Counted from the first letter of the stretch, positions 51,000 through 60,300 are shown. The stretch is DNA of 64,000 nt from Zipacnadum sp036504235 (GCA_036504235.1 DASXVN010000008.1:9873-73872); one strand, 5' to 3'. Numbers and translations: made by a program. The notes: a model not told the origin generated them from the letters alone.

Positions 51000-53900
51000 C
51001 TACCCCGCCGGAACCTTGATCGTGACCGAACTGGCCGCCGGGATCTTCACGGTGGTGTCCAGCGCGGGGCCCAGGGCGAAGCCGGTGGCCTTGCGCACGT
51101 GGACGGTCAGCGGCTGGTCGGTGGGATTGTGGGCCACGGCCAGCAGGTGCTTGCTGTCGGCCTCCACCAGAGTGAGCCAGACTTGCGGCTGGTCGCAGAC
51201 CAGCGGATGGCCGAGGAAGGCTTCCAGGGGCTTGTCCAGGCGCAGAGTGGTGTAGCCGGTATCGTCCCAGCGGCCGAAGAAGCGCACCCGGTCACTGCCC
51301 ACTATCCACACCCCCGAGTCCCAGCGCGGCTGGAGGCCCGGCATGATGATCGGTAGGTCCGTCTCGATCGGGGCGGCGCTGAACTGGGCGCGGAAGCCGC
51401 CGCCCGCCGGCTGGAGCGTGCAAGCGTACTGGGTGCGCGCCACCGTGCCCACCGTGGGCGTCACCGTGTAGCCGGGAGCGCCGCCGCCCAGGCCGAAGTA
51501 CTTCCGCGTGTTCTCCAGCTCCCCGTTACCGGCGAGTTGATTCCATTTGCCCTCCATGAACAGCACCCGCGCGGAGATCACCGTGCCCGCTTTCAGCACC
51601 GTCCCGGGGGCAATCTGCTTGCCGATCTGGATACGCCGCGCCTGCGCGTTGCCCTCCACGGCGAACTGCACGTCCGAGTCCAGGGCAAACACCGCGCCCG
51701 CGCCGGTGTAGTTGGGGAAGGCCCCCGCGTAGCCGCCCAGCGGCAGCGTCCCGGTGTAGACGGGAGCGGGCCAGACCTTGTCCGCCGGGGTCTTCTCGAC
51801 CAGGGTGCGGCCGTCGGCGGTCGTGAGGGTGGCGTAGGCGAAGTCGCCGGCCGTGGGGGGCGCGCCGTGTAGCCAGAAGGCCAGGCGCAGGTTGGGGAAG
51901 GGCCCGGCTTCCACGGTCACGTCGCGCTTGAACTTGACCTGCAACTCCCACAGCTTGTACTGGGGGCTGTTGGGGTTGGGAGTGAAGGCGTATTCGCGCT
52001 GGCGGGCTTCAAAGTCCTTGAGCGGGAGCAGCGGCCGCATCATCCGCCCGCCGCCGACCTGCAGAACGTCGGGGGCGTGGGTCAGCGAAAACAGGTGGTC
52101 CACGATGAGCAGGTCGGTCGAACCGAACTGCAGCCGCTCGTCGTGGGGGAAATTGAGCGGCTGGCGGTCCTGGAAGTACAGATCGGGCGGGAGCCACTCT
52201 CCCCAGCGCGAGAAGTAGCACTCGAAACCCTTGGGCGGCTGGAGCGTCGAGCCGAAGGTGCCGCCGGTCATGATATTCACGTTATCGGAGCAGTTGGACA
52301 GGTAGTGCCGCCCGCAGGTGGTGCCCACCGAGGAGGCCAGCGCCCGACCACCCGCGGTGTCTACGACCTCCACGCCGAAAGCGTACTGCCGGTCGTGGTG
52401 GCCGTCCACGAACTGGCTGAACTCCTGGGCTCCGCCGCAGGCGTAGTTGCGCAGCACCTGGCCGGCATCCAGCACCCGCAGGCGGGCCAGTCCTACCGGC
52501 GAGGAAGCCCGGGCCACCACGCGCAGCCGATCCGCGCCCACCGTCTCGCGCCAGGAGTCCGACCAGCCCGGCGGGATGTCGAAGTACGAGGTGCCGGAGT
52601 TCTGCACCGTGTAGCGCTCGATCTTGGGACCGCTGCTGATGTAGAGCAGGTCGTGGTAGAAGAAGAACTTATAGTCCCCGAAACAGAAGTCATCGTACAT
52701 CTTCTTCAGGGGGCCGTAAGTGTAGTAGTTCTGGTAGCCGGTCGCGCGCTCCCGGGCCACGTCGGCGGGGCGGAAGACCTCGTGCACCGCCAGCGGGTAG
52801 CACTTGAAGGTGCGGGCCTGGAGTTCCCAGTAGTCTTTCTCCGCGTCCTCGACCAGCTTGCCGTCGCGGTAGGTGAAGACGCCCGCGTAATGAAATTGGC
52901 TGCGGTACCACGGGGCCAGCCCCTCGTGCATCCGGAACTGCACCTGCACCGGCGCGCCGTAGGCGTAGCCGAGGGCCTGGGGCAGGTCCATGCGCTCGGC
53001 AACCAGCTTGGGGTCGGGCCAGGGGATGGGCGCGAGCACCAGGGAATGGTTGCCCGCGGGGTCCACGATCTCCAGGCCGGGGATGGCGCAGAACTGGTCG
53101 TTACTAGCGGCCTTGCACTGGGCCTTGAGCTGGTCCCATTTCTCGGAGGTCATGGCGGTCAGCGGCTCGGTGAAGGCGATCCAGTCATACTTAGCGGCCT
53201 GGGCGGCCGCCACCCATTCGGCGACGGTGCCGGTCCCGTCGGAGAAAGCCGTGTGCGCGCCCACCAGGCCGAGGAGATTGTTCGGCGAGGCCTCCGGCGG
53301 GGTCATTTTGTTCCAGTCCATCACCCCGCCCGCGTCCCCGGTGGAGACGTAGGTGGCGCCCACGATCGGCGCGGGCTTGTCGCCCAGGTAGCCGCCGACC
53401 GCGCGCGAGGCCACGGAGGGCGCGGCCAGCCAGGTGTAGAGGTTGGTCAGCAGACGCTCGCCGCCGCTGGGCTTGCCCTTGGCGCCGGTGGTCATAGCGA
53501 GGCCCTGCCACCAGTCGTGGTAGCCGGAGAGCCACAAGTGCGTGGGGTTGATCGGCAGGACCGCCACTCGGCCCTTGCCCACCTCGCGCGCGGCGCAAAG
53601 GACCGGCGCGGATTTCACCGTGCCGAGGCCCGGTTCGATGCCGAAGGAGCCGGAGAACTTGTGCGTGGCCGCCGTGGCGCTGGCGCGCAGGAGGACCCTC
53701 CAGTCGGGGCCGGGGTCCAGGGCGTCGGTGAAGCCGCCGCCGCCCGCGCCGGTGAACTGGAGCGAGGTGCAGTACCACAAGCCCGGCACGCCCTCGCTGA
53801 GCGGGTCGGGCGCCACGCCGTCGGCGTAGGCAAAGGACATCATGGGGTACATTTCCTGGGTGTAGGTGAGCCCGCCGGGGTCGGTGACCTGCTCGTTGAT

Positions 53901-54821
53901 GAGGGTCATGCCCAGCGGCTTGAGCAATAGGCCAATGCCGGTTTCGCCCAGCTTGGAGACGGGAGTATTGCAGACCAGCAAGCCGCCGCCCGCCGCCACG
54001 TAGCGCTCCAAGAGCGAGCGCACGCCGGGGAGGCCCAGCCACTCGCCGGGCTGGTTGACGTCCTCCTCGGGAATGATGCCCAGGATCACAGCATTGAACT
54101 GGCGCAGCCGGTCCCAGGTGAGATGCTGGATCGTGTCAAAGACCACCGTGTACCCGGCGCCCTCCAGTTGCTTGCGGTGGACCGGCTCGATGTCCTTGTC
54201 CGGCTCGTAGGCGGTGAGAAAGAGCAGCGCGGGTGGCGCTTGGCGGTTGCCGATACCCGTGCCGGTGCGCTCAAACCAGACACCGTCCAAGTGCACGGTG
54301 CCGGTCTGCTTGGCGCCGCCCCACCAGTAGAAGTTGAACATGAGCGTGCCGGCTTTGCCCCAGTCCCAGTTCTCATCGCTGGCGAGCAGCGAGGTCAACG
54401 GGATCGCCACGTCCTGCCAGGACCCGGTGACGCCCTTGAGCGGCTCCTTGAGTCGGGCGCTGCTCTTCCAGTCCACGGAGTTGAACATGGCCTCGAGGCT
54501 GACCAGATTCATGCCCGCGGGGACGAAGTAGGAGAAGTGGACCACGTCAAAAGCCCGCAGGTCCATCGGCTGGGCGGGGGTGTAGCGGACATCGGTGTAG
54601 GCATCCACGTCGCCCCGGACGATGTCGAAGGCGATACTGTTCGCCCCAAAGCGCTTGGTCACGGGGTCCAGGCGCAGCTTGTCGGCGTGCGGCGGGAGCG
54701 CCGCGTCCTGATGGTTCTGCATGCCCCAGCCGGTGAGGCTCTCGGTGATCGGCTCCGGGGTCTGCCCCCAGGCCCAGGAAAGGGCGGTAAACAAGACCAG
54801 GCAAGCGGCCAACCTCTTCAT
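51000..54821 (-). CDS. Giant secreted protein with carbohydrate-binding-like, amidotransferase-like and degenerate PHP-like domains
   Basis: 1273 residues, AAGGAGG before the ATG, signal peptide MKRLAACLVLFTALSWAWG. Residues about 20-190 look like a carbohydrate-binding beta-sandwich (ITESLTGWGM, GANSIAFDIVRGDVDAYTDV, TGSWQDVAIPLTSLL). Residues about 200-470 resemble a ThuA/GATase1-like fold (FNAVILGIIPEED, YVAAGGGLLVCNTP, GKGRVAVLPINP). Residues about 519-615 are PHP-like: LVGAHTAFSDGTGTVAEW, KYDWIAFTEP and FCAIPGLEI. Here one His and the SDG are kept but the second His and the TDH-type ligand are gone. The remaining 650 residues are beta-rich. It parallels 19992-23540 in order and motifs. 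Confidence 0.73.
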   Translation of the reverse strand: MKRLAACLVLFTALSWAWGQTPEPITESLTGWGMQNHQDAALPPHADKLRLDPVTKRFGANSIAFDIVRGDVDAYTDVRYTPAQPMDLRAFDVVHFSYFVPAGMNLVSLEAMFNSVDWKSSARLKEPLKGVTGSWQDVAIPLTSLLASDENWDWGKAGTLMFNFYWWGGAKQTGTVHLDGVWFERTGTGIGNRQAPPALLFLTAYEPDKDIEPVHRKQLEGAGYTVVFDTIQHLTWDRLRQFNAVILGIIPEEDVNQPGEWLGLPGVRSLLERYVAAGGGLLVCNTPVSKLGETGIGLLLKPLGMTLINEQVTDPGGLTYTQEMYPMMSFAYADGVAPDPLSEGVPGLWYCTSLQFTGAGGGGFTDALDPGPDWRVLLRASATAATHKFSGSFGIEPGLGTVKSAPVLCAAREVGKGRVAVLPINPTHLWLSGYHDWWQGLAMTTGAKGKPSGGERLLTNLYTWLAAPSVASRAVGGYLGDKPAPIVGATYVSTGDAGGVMDWNKMTPPEASPNNLLGLVGAHTAFSDGTGTVAEWVAAAQAAKYDWIAFTEPLTAMTSEKWDQLKAQCKAASNDQFCAIPGLEIVDPAGNHSLVLAPIPWPDPKLVAERMDLPQALGYAYGAPVQVQFRMHEGLAPWYRSQFHYAGVFTYRDGKLVEDAEKDYWELQARTFKCYPLAVHEVFRPADVARERATGYQNYYTYGPLKKMYDDFCFGDYKFFFYHDLLYISSGPKIERYTVQNSGTSYFDIPPGWSDSWRETVGADRLRVVARASSPVGLARLRVLDAGQVLRNYACGGAQEFSQFVDGHHDRQYAFGVEVVDTAGGRALASSVGTTCGRHYLSNCSDNVNIMTGGTFGSTLQPPKGFECYFSRWGEWLPPDLYFQDRQPLNFPHDERLQFGSTDLLIVDHLFSLTHAPDVLQVGGGRMMRPLLPLKDFEARQREYAFTPNPNSPQYKLWELQVKFKRDVTVEAGPFPNLRLAFWLHGAPPTAGDFAYATLTTADGRTLVEKTPADKVWPAPVYTGTLPLGGYAGAFPNYTGAGAVFALDSDVQFAVEGNAQARRIQIGKQIAPGTVLKAGTVISARVLFMEGKWNQLAGNGELENTRKYFGLGGGAPGYTVTPTVGTVARTQYACTLQPAGGGFRAQFSAAPIETDLPIIMPGLQPRWDSGVWIVGSDRVRFFGRWDDTGYTTLRLDKPLEAFLGHPLVCDQPQVWLTLVEADSKHLLAVAHNPTDQPLTVHVRKATGFALGPALDTTVKIPAASSVTIKVPAG

Positions 54822-54928
54822 CGCAAGGTCCTCCTTGGCGGATGGCGCGGGAGTTGGGTGATGGTGGTTGAGGACAGTTCGCAGGAAGGGGGTGGGGACC
54901 TTCTTGGGGGGGAGGCGAGCCGTCTCCC

Positions 54929-55038
54929 GTAGGGGCGCGTTTTGGCCCGTCCGCGGGACAACACACGCCCGTTCGCTGCCTATCCGTTAGCGAGCGGGCG
55001 TGTGTGGCTCCGTTTCACTCCGCCAAACGCGCCCCTAC
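54929..55038. repeat. Fold-back repeat A, copy 2
   Basis: Outer arms at 54929-54942 and 55025-55038 pair perfectly; the inner ACACACGCCCGTTCGCT/AGCGAGCGGGCGTGTGT pair is present. Its right end is 20 bp from the -35 of the DUF1015 promoter. Confidence 0.9.
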
Positions 55039-55057
55039 GCGGAAACGCCCCTCCACC

Positions 55058-55086
55058 TTGCCGCCTCGGCGCTCCCTTGGTATACT
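55058..55086 (+). promoter_or_regulatory. Promoter of the DUF1015 gene
   Basis: TTGCCG (55058-55063), 17 bp, TATACT (55081-55086). The -10 is strong and the -35 matches 4 of 6; the leader is about 60 nt. Confidence 0.7.
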
Positions 55087-55153
55087 GCCTGCACCACCTA
55101 CTCCCGGTCGCCTTTGGTTGCGGCGGGAGCATATTTGCAGGGGGCCTACAAGC

Positions 55154-56491
55154 GTGTCCACTCTGGTAAAGCCTTTCCGAGGCTGGCGGTACGATCCGGC
55201 GCGGGCCGGCGAATTGTCGTCGCTGCTCGCTCCGCCGTACGACATCATCAACCGCGAACAGCAGGCCGAGTACTGCCTGCGCAGCCCCTATAATATCGTT
55301 CATCTCGACCTGGGCGAGCCCTCCGGCCCCGGGATTGGCGACCCCCGGCGCTACAGCCTGGCCGCCGAGGAACTCCACCGCTGGCAGCAGGAAGGCGTGC
55401 TCGCGCGCGACGCCCAGCCCTGCTTCTACCTGTATGAGGAGCAGTACCTGGACCCGCTGGGCCGGCCGCAGACCCAGCGCGGGATCGTCGGCGCCGTGGA
55501 GCTGCACGACTACGAGGACCGCGTGGTGCTGCCCCATGAGGGCACCCTGCGCGGACCCAAGATTGACCGTCTGGACCTGATGCGCGCCTGCGAGTGCGCT
55601 TTCAGCCAGATTTTCGCCCTCTACAGCGACCCCGAACTGACCGTGGAGACGCTGACCGCGCCGGTGCTGGAGCAGGAGCCCTACTTCGACGTGACTGACG
55701 CCTCGGGTGTGCGGCACCGCGAGTGGGTGCTCTCCGACCCGGAGCTGGTCGCCGCGCTCTCCGCCGCGCTGGAAAATCACCAGATCGTCATCGCCGACGG
55801 CCACCACCGCTATGAGACCGCCCTGGGCTACCGCAACGAGTACCGCGAGAAGCACGGGATTGACCCGGAGGCGCCCGCGGAGCGCGTGACCATGTTCCTG
55901 GCCAACACCGAGGCCGGGGGGCTGACCATCGTGGCCGCCCACCGGATGCTGGGGAAGCTGCCCGCGGGGACCTGGGAGCGGCTGGCGACCTGCCCGGCCA
56001 AGCCCTTTGAGGTCGGCACGCTGGTGCTGCCCCGCGGCAGCGACGCGGAGGTGGCGCTCAGCCTGGTGGAGATGCTGGCCCGCTGGCGGGAACGCGGCTC
56101 GGCCTTCGTCGCCTACGGCAAGGACCGGCGCGCCTACCTGCTGTTTCTGGACAAGCAGGCGCCCCTGCCGGAAGATTACGGCCTAGAGCACAGCGAAACC
56201 TGGCGCCGCCTGGATGTGACCACGCTGCATAATCTGGTCATCGGCGGGCTGCTGGGGCTGACCGGCGAATACGCCGAGAACGGCGAGAATATCACCTTTA
56301 GCCGCTATGCCGAGGAGGCTGTCTCCCTGGTGGAGGCGGGCAAAATCGAGATGGCGCTGCTGCTCAATCCCACCGGGGTGGACCAGGTCATGTCCATCTC
56401 CGCCTCCGGCGACCGGATGCCGCAGAAGGGGACGTATTTCTCCCCCAAGCTGCAGGCCGGGATTGTGCTGTACGATCTGGCGACGGGGTAA
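55154..56491 (+). CDS. DUF1015 family protein (SerK-like)
   Basis: The family begins near VKPFRGWRYDP, so I take the GTG at 55154 after AGGGGG; the frame to 55004 reads repeat DNA. 445 residues. Family signs are SLLAPPYDIINREQQAEYCLRSPYN, YFDVTDASGVRHREWVL, the conserved HHRYETAL in IVIADGHHRYETAL, and the C-terminal LLNPTGVDQVM. Some DUF1015 members are ADP- or ATP-dependent serine kinases (SerK) in archaea; others have no known role. Serine kinase activity would fit the serine genes at 35-39 kb but is speculation. Confidence 0.9.
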   Translation: MSTLVKPFRGWRYDPARAGELSSLLAPPYDIINREQQAEYCLRSPYNIVHLDLGEPSGPGIGDPRRYSLAAEELHRWQQEGVLARDAQPCFYLYEEQYLDPLGRPQTQRGIVGAVELHDYEDRVVLPHEGTLRGPKIDRLDLMRACECAFSQIFALYSDPELTVETLTAPVLEQEPYFDVTDASGVRHREWVLSDPELVAALSAALENHQIVIADGHHRYETALGYRNEYREKHGIDPEAPAERVTMFLANTEAGGLTIVAAHRMLGKLPAGTWERLATCPAKPFEVGTLVLPRGSDAEVALSLVEMLARWRERGSAFVAYGKDRRAYLLFLDKQAPLPEDYGLEHSETWRRLDVTTLHNLVIGGLLGLTGEYAENGENITFSRYAEEAVSLVEAGKIEMALLLNPTGVDQVMSISASGDRMPQKGTYFSPKLQAGIVLYDLATG

Positions 56492-56513
56492 GGCGGAGGA
56501 GGGGCCGTTTCCC

Positions 56514-56622
56514 GTAGGGGCGCGTTTTGGCCCGTCCGCGGGACAACACACGCCCGTTCGCTGCCTGTCAGTTAGCGAGCGGGCGTGTGTTGCGGTGCAG
56601 ACACCGCAAAACGCGCCCCTAC
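56514..56622. repeat. Fold-back repeat A, copy 3
   Basis: Outer arms extend to 15 bp (GTAGGGGCGCGTTTT with its complement). The inner arms are present. A truncated GACCCTTCGACAGGCTCAGGG palindrome and a half CCCCCGCCCTAC repeat follow at 56649-56695. Confidence 0.9.
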
Positions 56623-56706
56623 GCGGAAACGGCGAACGGCACGGCGGGGGACCCTTCGACAGGCTCAGGGCATAGTGCGTAGCCCCCGCCCTACAAACGA
56701 CAACGG

Positions 56707-56731
56707 CACACCGGCGAGACGCCGGTGCCAC
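56707..56731. repeat. CACCGGCG hairpin repeat
   Basis: CACCGGCG-AGA-CGCCGGTG immediately before the AAGGAG site of the aldo/keto reductase gene, so it lies in the leader of that mRNA. Confidence 0.7.
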
Positions 56732-56747
56732 CTAAGGAGAAACCCTC

Positions 56748-57854
56748 ATGATCTACCGTCCTATGGGCAAGACCGGCGTGGAGATTTCTGCTCTGAGCAT
56801 GGGCTGCGGGCACCTGCCCGCGGACGAGGCCGAGTGCGATGCGCTGCTGCGCGCCGCGGTCGCCGCGGGGGTCAACTACTTCGAGACCGCCGTGCCCTAC
56901 CTGGACGGCCAGTGCCAGCAGAAGACCGGCCACGGGCTGGAGCCGGTGCGCGACGGGATTATGATTTCCGCCAAGCACGGGCTGCTCGTTGAGGGCGAGG
57001 CGCCGGGCGAGCCGGCCACCACCGGCGACGAGTACCGTCGCCAGATCCTCGACCACCAGTTCCCCGCGCTGCGCACCGACCATGTGGAGTGGCTGCAGGT
57101 GGGCTGGTTCCAGGCCTACAAGCTGGATGCGCTGCGGCAGAAGGGCGGGGTGCTGGAGGCCATCCGGCAGATGCAGGACGAAAAGCTGGTCGGCAACCTC
57201 GGCTGCACCACCCACGACACGCCGGAGAACACTGTCAAGATTATCGAGTCAGGTGTCTTTGAGTCCGTGACCCTGCAGTACAACCTGCTCAACCGCGCCT
57301 ACGAGCCGGCGCTGGACGCCGCCGGCGAGCACGGCGTGGCGATTGTGGTCATGGGGCCGCTCCACGGCGGGATGCTGGGCCGACCCGAGCCGGCGCTGCG
57401 CGAGCTGGTGCCCAATCCCGACATCACCACCACCCGCGCGGGCTTGCAGTTCGTGCTCAGCCACCCGGCCGTCTCCACCGCCTGCAGCGGCATGAGCAGC
57501 CTCGCGCAGCTCGCGGAGAACGTGGCCAGCGCCACCGCCACGCCGACCGCCGCGGACCGGGCCGAGATGGAGTCCATTTTCGCCCGCTTCGGCGAGGTCG
57601 CGGCCAGCCTGTGCACCGGCTGCAACTACTGCGCGCCCTGTCCCTCGGGCGTGGACATCTCCCGCAACCTGCGCCTGCGCAACTACCTGGCAGTCTACGG
57701 GGCGATTGACGCGGCGGCCCAGGCCTACGCGGAGATGGAGCCCGCCGCGCGCGCCGAGTGCTGCACGGACTGCGGCGAGTGCGAGGAGAAGTGCCCCAAT
57801 CAGATGCCGGTCCGCGCGCTGCTGGCCGACATCGCCGCCGCCTGCGCGCGGTAA
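56748..57854 (+). CDS. Aldo/keto reductase with C-terminal ferredoxin-like domain
   Basis: 368 residues, AAGGAG 8 nt before the ATG. The TIM barrel has the family start YRPMGKTGVEISALSMGCG, the catalytic region AGVNYFETAVPYLDG, the Lys in MISAKHG, and a C-terminal NAD(P)-binding part (STACSGMSSLAQLAENV). Residues about 285-365 carry two four-cysteine groups, CTGCNYCAPC and CCTDCGECEEKC, which can hold [4Fe-4S] clusters. This fusion class is common and of uncertain substrate; electrons may pass between flavin-free NAD(P)H oxidation and ferredoxin. It is upstream of the DUF6785-like membrane gene. Confidence 0.9.
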   Translation: MIYRPMGKTGVEISALSMGCGHLPADEAECDALLRAAVAAGVNYFETAVPYLDGQCQQKTGHGLEPVRDGIMISAKHGLLVEGEAPGEPATTGDEYRRQILDHQFPALRTDHVEWLQVGWFQAYKLDALRQKGGVLEAIRQMQDEKLVGNLGCTTHDTPENTVKIIESGVFESVTLQYNLLNRAYEPALDAAGEHGVAIVVMGPLHGGMLGRPEPALRELVPNPDITTTRAGLQFVLSHPAVSTACSGMSSLAQLAENVASATATPTAADRAEMESIFARFGEVAASLCTGCNYCAPCPSGVDISRNLRLRNYLAVYGAIDAAAQAYAEMEPAARAECCTDCGECEEKCPNQMPVRALLADIAAACAR

Positions 57855-58204
57855 GGGCGGCAAGAGCGAAGGAGTACCCTCGACCTCCCGGAGGGGCCGA
57901 ATACGAGGGCCACTCAGAAGGAGCGGAACGAAGTATCCGGCCCATCGGCAAGCGCTAAGCCCTGGGCCGGATGCCTCGTGGAGTCTGCTATGCAGACTCC
58001 CTCGTATTCGGCCCTTCCGGTACGGCCACCGGCGAGACGCCGGTGCCACTGAGAAAACGGGCGAACGGCCGGCGGGGGACGTAGCCCCCGCCCTACAGTA
58101 CGGCAACGACGCGAGCGGCAGGGCGGTGAACTGCTCTGGCAACAACAACGACAGCTTCGACCGCAGCCGCCGATACGGCTCCGCGGCCTCGTGCCACGGA
58201 GGCC
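57855..58204. repeat. Repeat-rich 350-bp gap
   Basis: Fold-back repeat B copy 2 (57891-58017), a CACCGGCG hairpin (58026-58050) and the GGCCGGCGGGGG...CCCCCGCCCTAC repeat (58064-58103). No gene seen, though the frame of the next gene stays open back to 58131. Confidence 0.7.
57891..58017. repeat. Fold-back repeat B, copy 2
   Basis: Outer arms GAGGGGCCGAATACGAGGG (57891-57909) and its near-complement at 57999-58017 pair with one mismatch, and GTATCCGGCCCA/TGGGCCGGAT pair inside. An extra GAGTCTGC/GCAGACTC stem lies near 57980-58000. Confidence 0.85.
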
Positions 58205-60103
58205 GTGACCCCGCGTGCCCTGGTCCTGGGGCTGCTGCTGATTCCCCTCAATATCATCCCCATGGCGCTATCCGAGGTGGGCTGGATGAGTTCCCAGCCG
58301 ACCTCGCTGTCGATCTTCGCCAACGTCATCGCCACGCTGTTCCTGCTCTCGCTGCTCAACCGGGGGCTGCAGAAGTGGTCGCCCCGTCTGGCCCTGCGCC
58401 GCACGGAGATCATTACCATCTTCGCCATGCTCACGGTGGCTCAGGGGATCTGCGCCTACGACCGGATCGAGCAGCTCATGGGGCATATCACCCACGCCTA
58501 CCGCTGGGCGACGCCGGAGAACAAGTGGCAGGATATCATCTGGCCATACCTGCCCAGCAAGCTGATGGTCAGCGACCGGGCGGCCCTGCGCGCGTACTAT
58601 GAGGGCGGGGTGAACTTCTGGCAAAGCGGCCACTTGGGGCTGTGGGCGCGGCCCTTTGGGTTCTGGCTGATCTGCGCGATCGGCGTCGGCTGGACGTCGC
58701 TGTGCCTGGTCTCCCTGGTGCGGCGGCGCTGGATTGACCACGAGAAGCTCTCCTTTCCGCTGGCCCAGGTGCCCCTGGAGGTCACCGCCCGCGACGGCAG
58801 CATCTTCTCGAATCCCCTGTTCTGGATCGCCTTCGGCCTGGCGGTGGCGTGGTCGGCGGCGCGGGTGGGCCACTACTTCCTGCCCGGCTTCCCCCGCTTC
58901 AATCGCGGGTTCTACCTCGACCTATGGAGCTCCTCGCAGCCGTGGCGGTCGCTGGGGGACATCAACTTCTCCTACCACCCGTTCCCCATCTCCATCGCCT
59001 ATTTCATGCCCCTGGACTTGGCCTTCTCGGCCTGGTTCTTCTACCTCCTATCCCGCGGGCAGATCGTTCTCCGTCACCTGGTCGGGGTGGAACCGGCCCG
59101 CGACGGCCGGCTCAACGCTCAGGCGCTGGCCTCGTGGTTGACGGTAGTGATTATGGCCCTGTATCGGGCGCGGAGCCAGCTAGCGATAGCCTGGGAGGGA
59201 ATGCTGCGCGGGACCGCCACCGCCGCCGAGGCCGAGGAGGCGCTCAGTTACCGGACCAACGTGGTCGGCTTGGCGTTGGGGGTGGTGCTGCTCACCTGGT
59301 TTGCCGGGCAGGCGGGAGTCGCCCTACCGTACGCGCTGTTCTTCTGGGCCGTCTTCTTCCTGATCGTGCTGGCGGCGGCCCGCATCCGGGCCGAGTTGGG
59401 CGCGCCGGCCACGGAACTGGACTGGAAGGATCCCAGTTGGATGCTGACCACGGTGCTGGGCACCGAGGCGATCGGCGCGCAGAACCTCACCGGCATGGCG
59501 ATGATGTCCTGGCTGGTCTTTGACCACCGCGGCGACCCGACGCAGCATATGCTGGAGAGCTACAAGCTGGCCGACAGCAGCGGTCTGGCGGCCCGGGGAC
59601 TGGCGGCGCCGCTGATGCTGGCCCTGACTTGGGGCTTCACCTGCGGCTACTGGAGCGTCGTGACCACGTACTATTCGTTCGGCGCCGGCACGGCCTCCTA
59701 TGGCTACGCGGGCCTGCTGCGCTATCCGGGGATGAGCTTCTGGAGCCGCCTGGCCAATTGGATCAGCAACGGGCAGCGCGCGAACTGGTGGGACGTGCTG
59801 CAGGTGGGCGCGGGCCTGCTGGTGACGGTCATTCTACAGGCTTTCCGGGACCGCTACCTGGGCTTTCCCCTGCACCCGATTGGGTTTGCCATGGGCTGGT
59901 CGTGGACGCTGCACCAGCTCTGGTTCACGATATTCGTCGGCTGGCTGATCAAGGCGGTCATCCTGCGCTACGGCGGCCTGCGCGTCTACCGGCAGCTCAC
60001 GCCCTGGTTCGTGGGGCTGCTGGTGGGAGACTTTACCGCCGGCTTCGCCTTCCTGATCCTGGGGCAGTTGCTCAAGGTGAGGATCGGCGGGGTGCCGTTC
60101 TAG
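58205..60103 (+). CDS. Polytopic membrane protein of the DUF6785/DUF6784 type
   Basis: A 632-residue inner-membrane protein with a dozen or more hydrophobic helices (for example ALVLGLLLIPLNIIPMAL, LPSKLMVSD-adjacent helix, AVAWSAARVGHYFL). The motif LIPLNIIPMALSEVGWMSSQPTSLSIFANV resembles families seen in Planctomycetota and Armatimonadota. The GTG at 58205 is the only standard start; the frame is open upstream for 24 codons rich in Ala and Thr and could begin at a CTG at 58136. Function unknown; a permease-like or solute-sensing role is guesswork. Confidence 0.72.
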   Translation: MTPRALVLGLLLIPLNIIPMALSEVGWMSSQPTSLSIFANVIATLFLLSLLNRGLQKWSPRLALRRTEIITIFAMLTVAQGICAYDRIEQLMGHITHAYRWATPENKWQDIIWPYLPSKLMVSDRAALRAYYEGGVNFWQSGHLGLWARPFGFWLICAIGVGWTSLCLVSLVRRRWIDHEKLSFPLAQVPLEVTARDGSIFSNPLFWIAFGLAVAWSAARVGHYFLPGFPRFNRGFYLDLWSSSQPWRSLGDINFSYHPFPISIAYFMPLDLAFSAWFFYLLSRGQIVLRHLVGVEPARDGRLNAQALASWLTVVIMALYRARSQLAIAWEGMLRGTATAAEAEEALSYRTNVVGLALGVVLLTWFAGQAGVALPYALFFWAVFFLIVLAAARIRAELGAPATELDWKDPSWMLTTVLGTEAIGAQNLTGMAMMSWLVFDHRGDPTQHMLESYKLADSSGLAARGLAAPLMLALTWGFTCGYWSVVTTYYSFGAGTASYGYAGLLRYPGMSFWSRLANWISNGQRANWWDVLQVGAGLLVTVILQAFRDRYLGFPLHPIGFAMGWSWTLHQLWFTIFVGWLIKAVILRYGGLRVYRQLTPWFVGLLVGDFTAGFAFLILGQLLKVRIGGVPF

Positions 60104-60125
60104 GCGGCTGTGGCCTGCGCCGTAT

Positions 60126-60250
60126 GTAGGGGTGGATCTTTCGCGGGGTCCCATCCCGCGGAACATCCACCCGGGGCAACCGCCAACCCCTGGCTTCCCG
60201 GTTGCCGCGGGTGGACGTCGCGGCGCAGACGCCACGAGGTCCACCCCTAC
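60126..60250. repeat. Fold-back repeat E
   Basis: GTAGGGGTGGATCTTTCGCGG opens the unit; only GTAGGGGTGGA/TCCACCCCTAC pairs as the outer stem (60126-60136 with 60240-60250). An inner GGATGTT-like, GGTTGCC pairing and a CGGCGCAGACGCC segment lie inside. A shorter version is at about 14750. Confidence 0.65.
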
Positions 60251-60263
60251 GCGGAAAAGGCAA

Positions 60264-60300
60264 ACGGCCGGCGGGGTACAAGCCCCCGCCCTACAGTACG
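60264..60300. repeat. CCCCCGCCCTAC repeat
   Basis: GGCCGGCGGGG followed by CCCCCGCCCTACAGTACGG; the same unit occurs at 35661 and 58064. Its right part overlaps the stop codon of the next gene (60291). Confidence 0.65.

Larger units (their letters stand above)
54822..55153. other. 332-bp gap upstream of DUF1015 gene
   Basis: Holds fold-back repeat A copy 2 and the DUF1015 promoter; no other gene seen. Confidence 0.6.
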
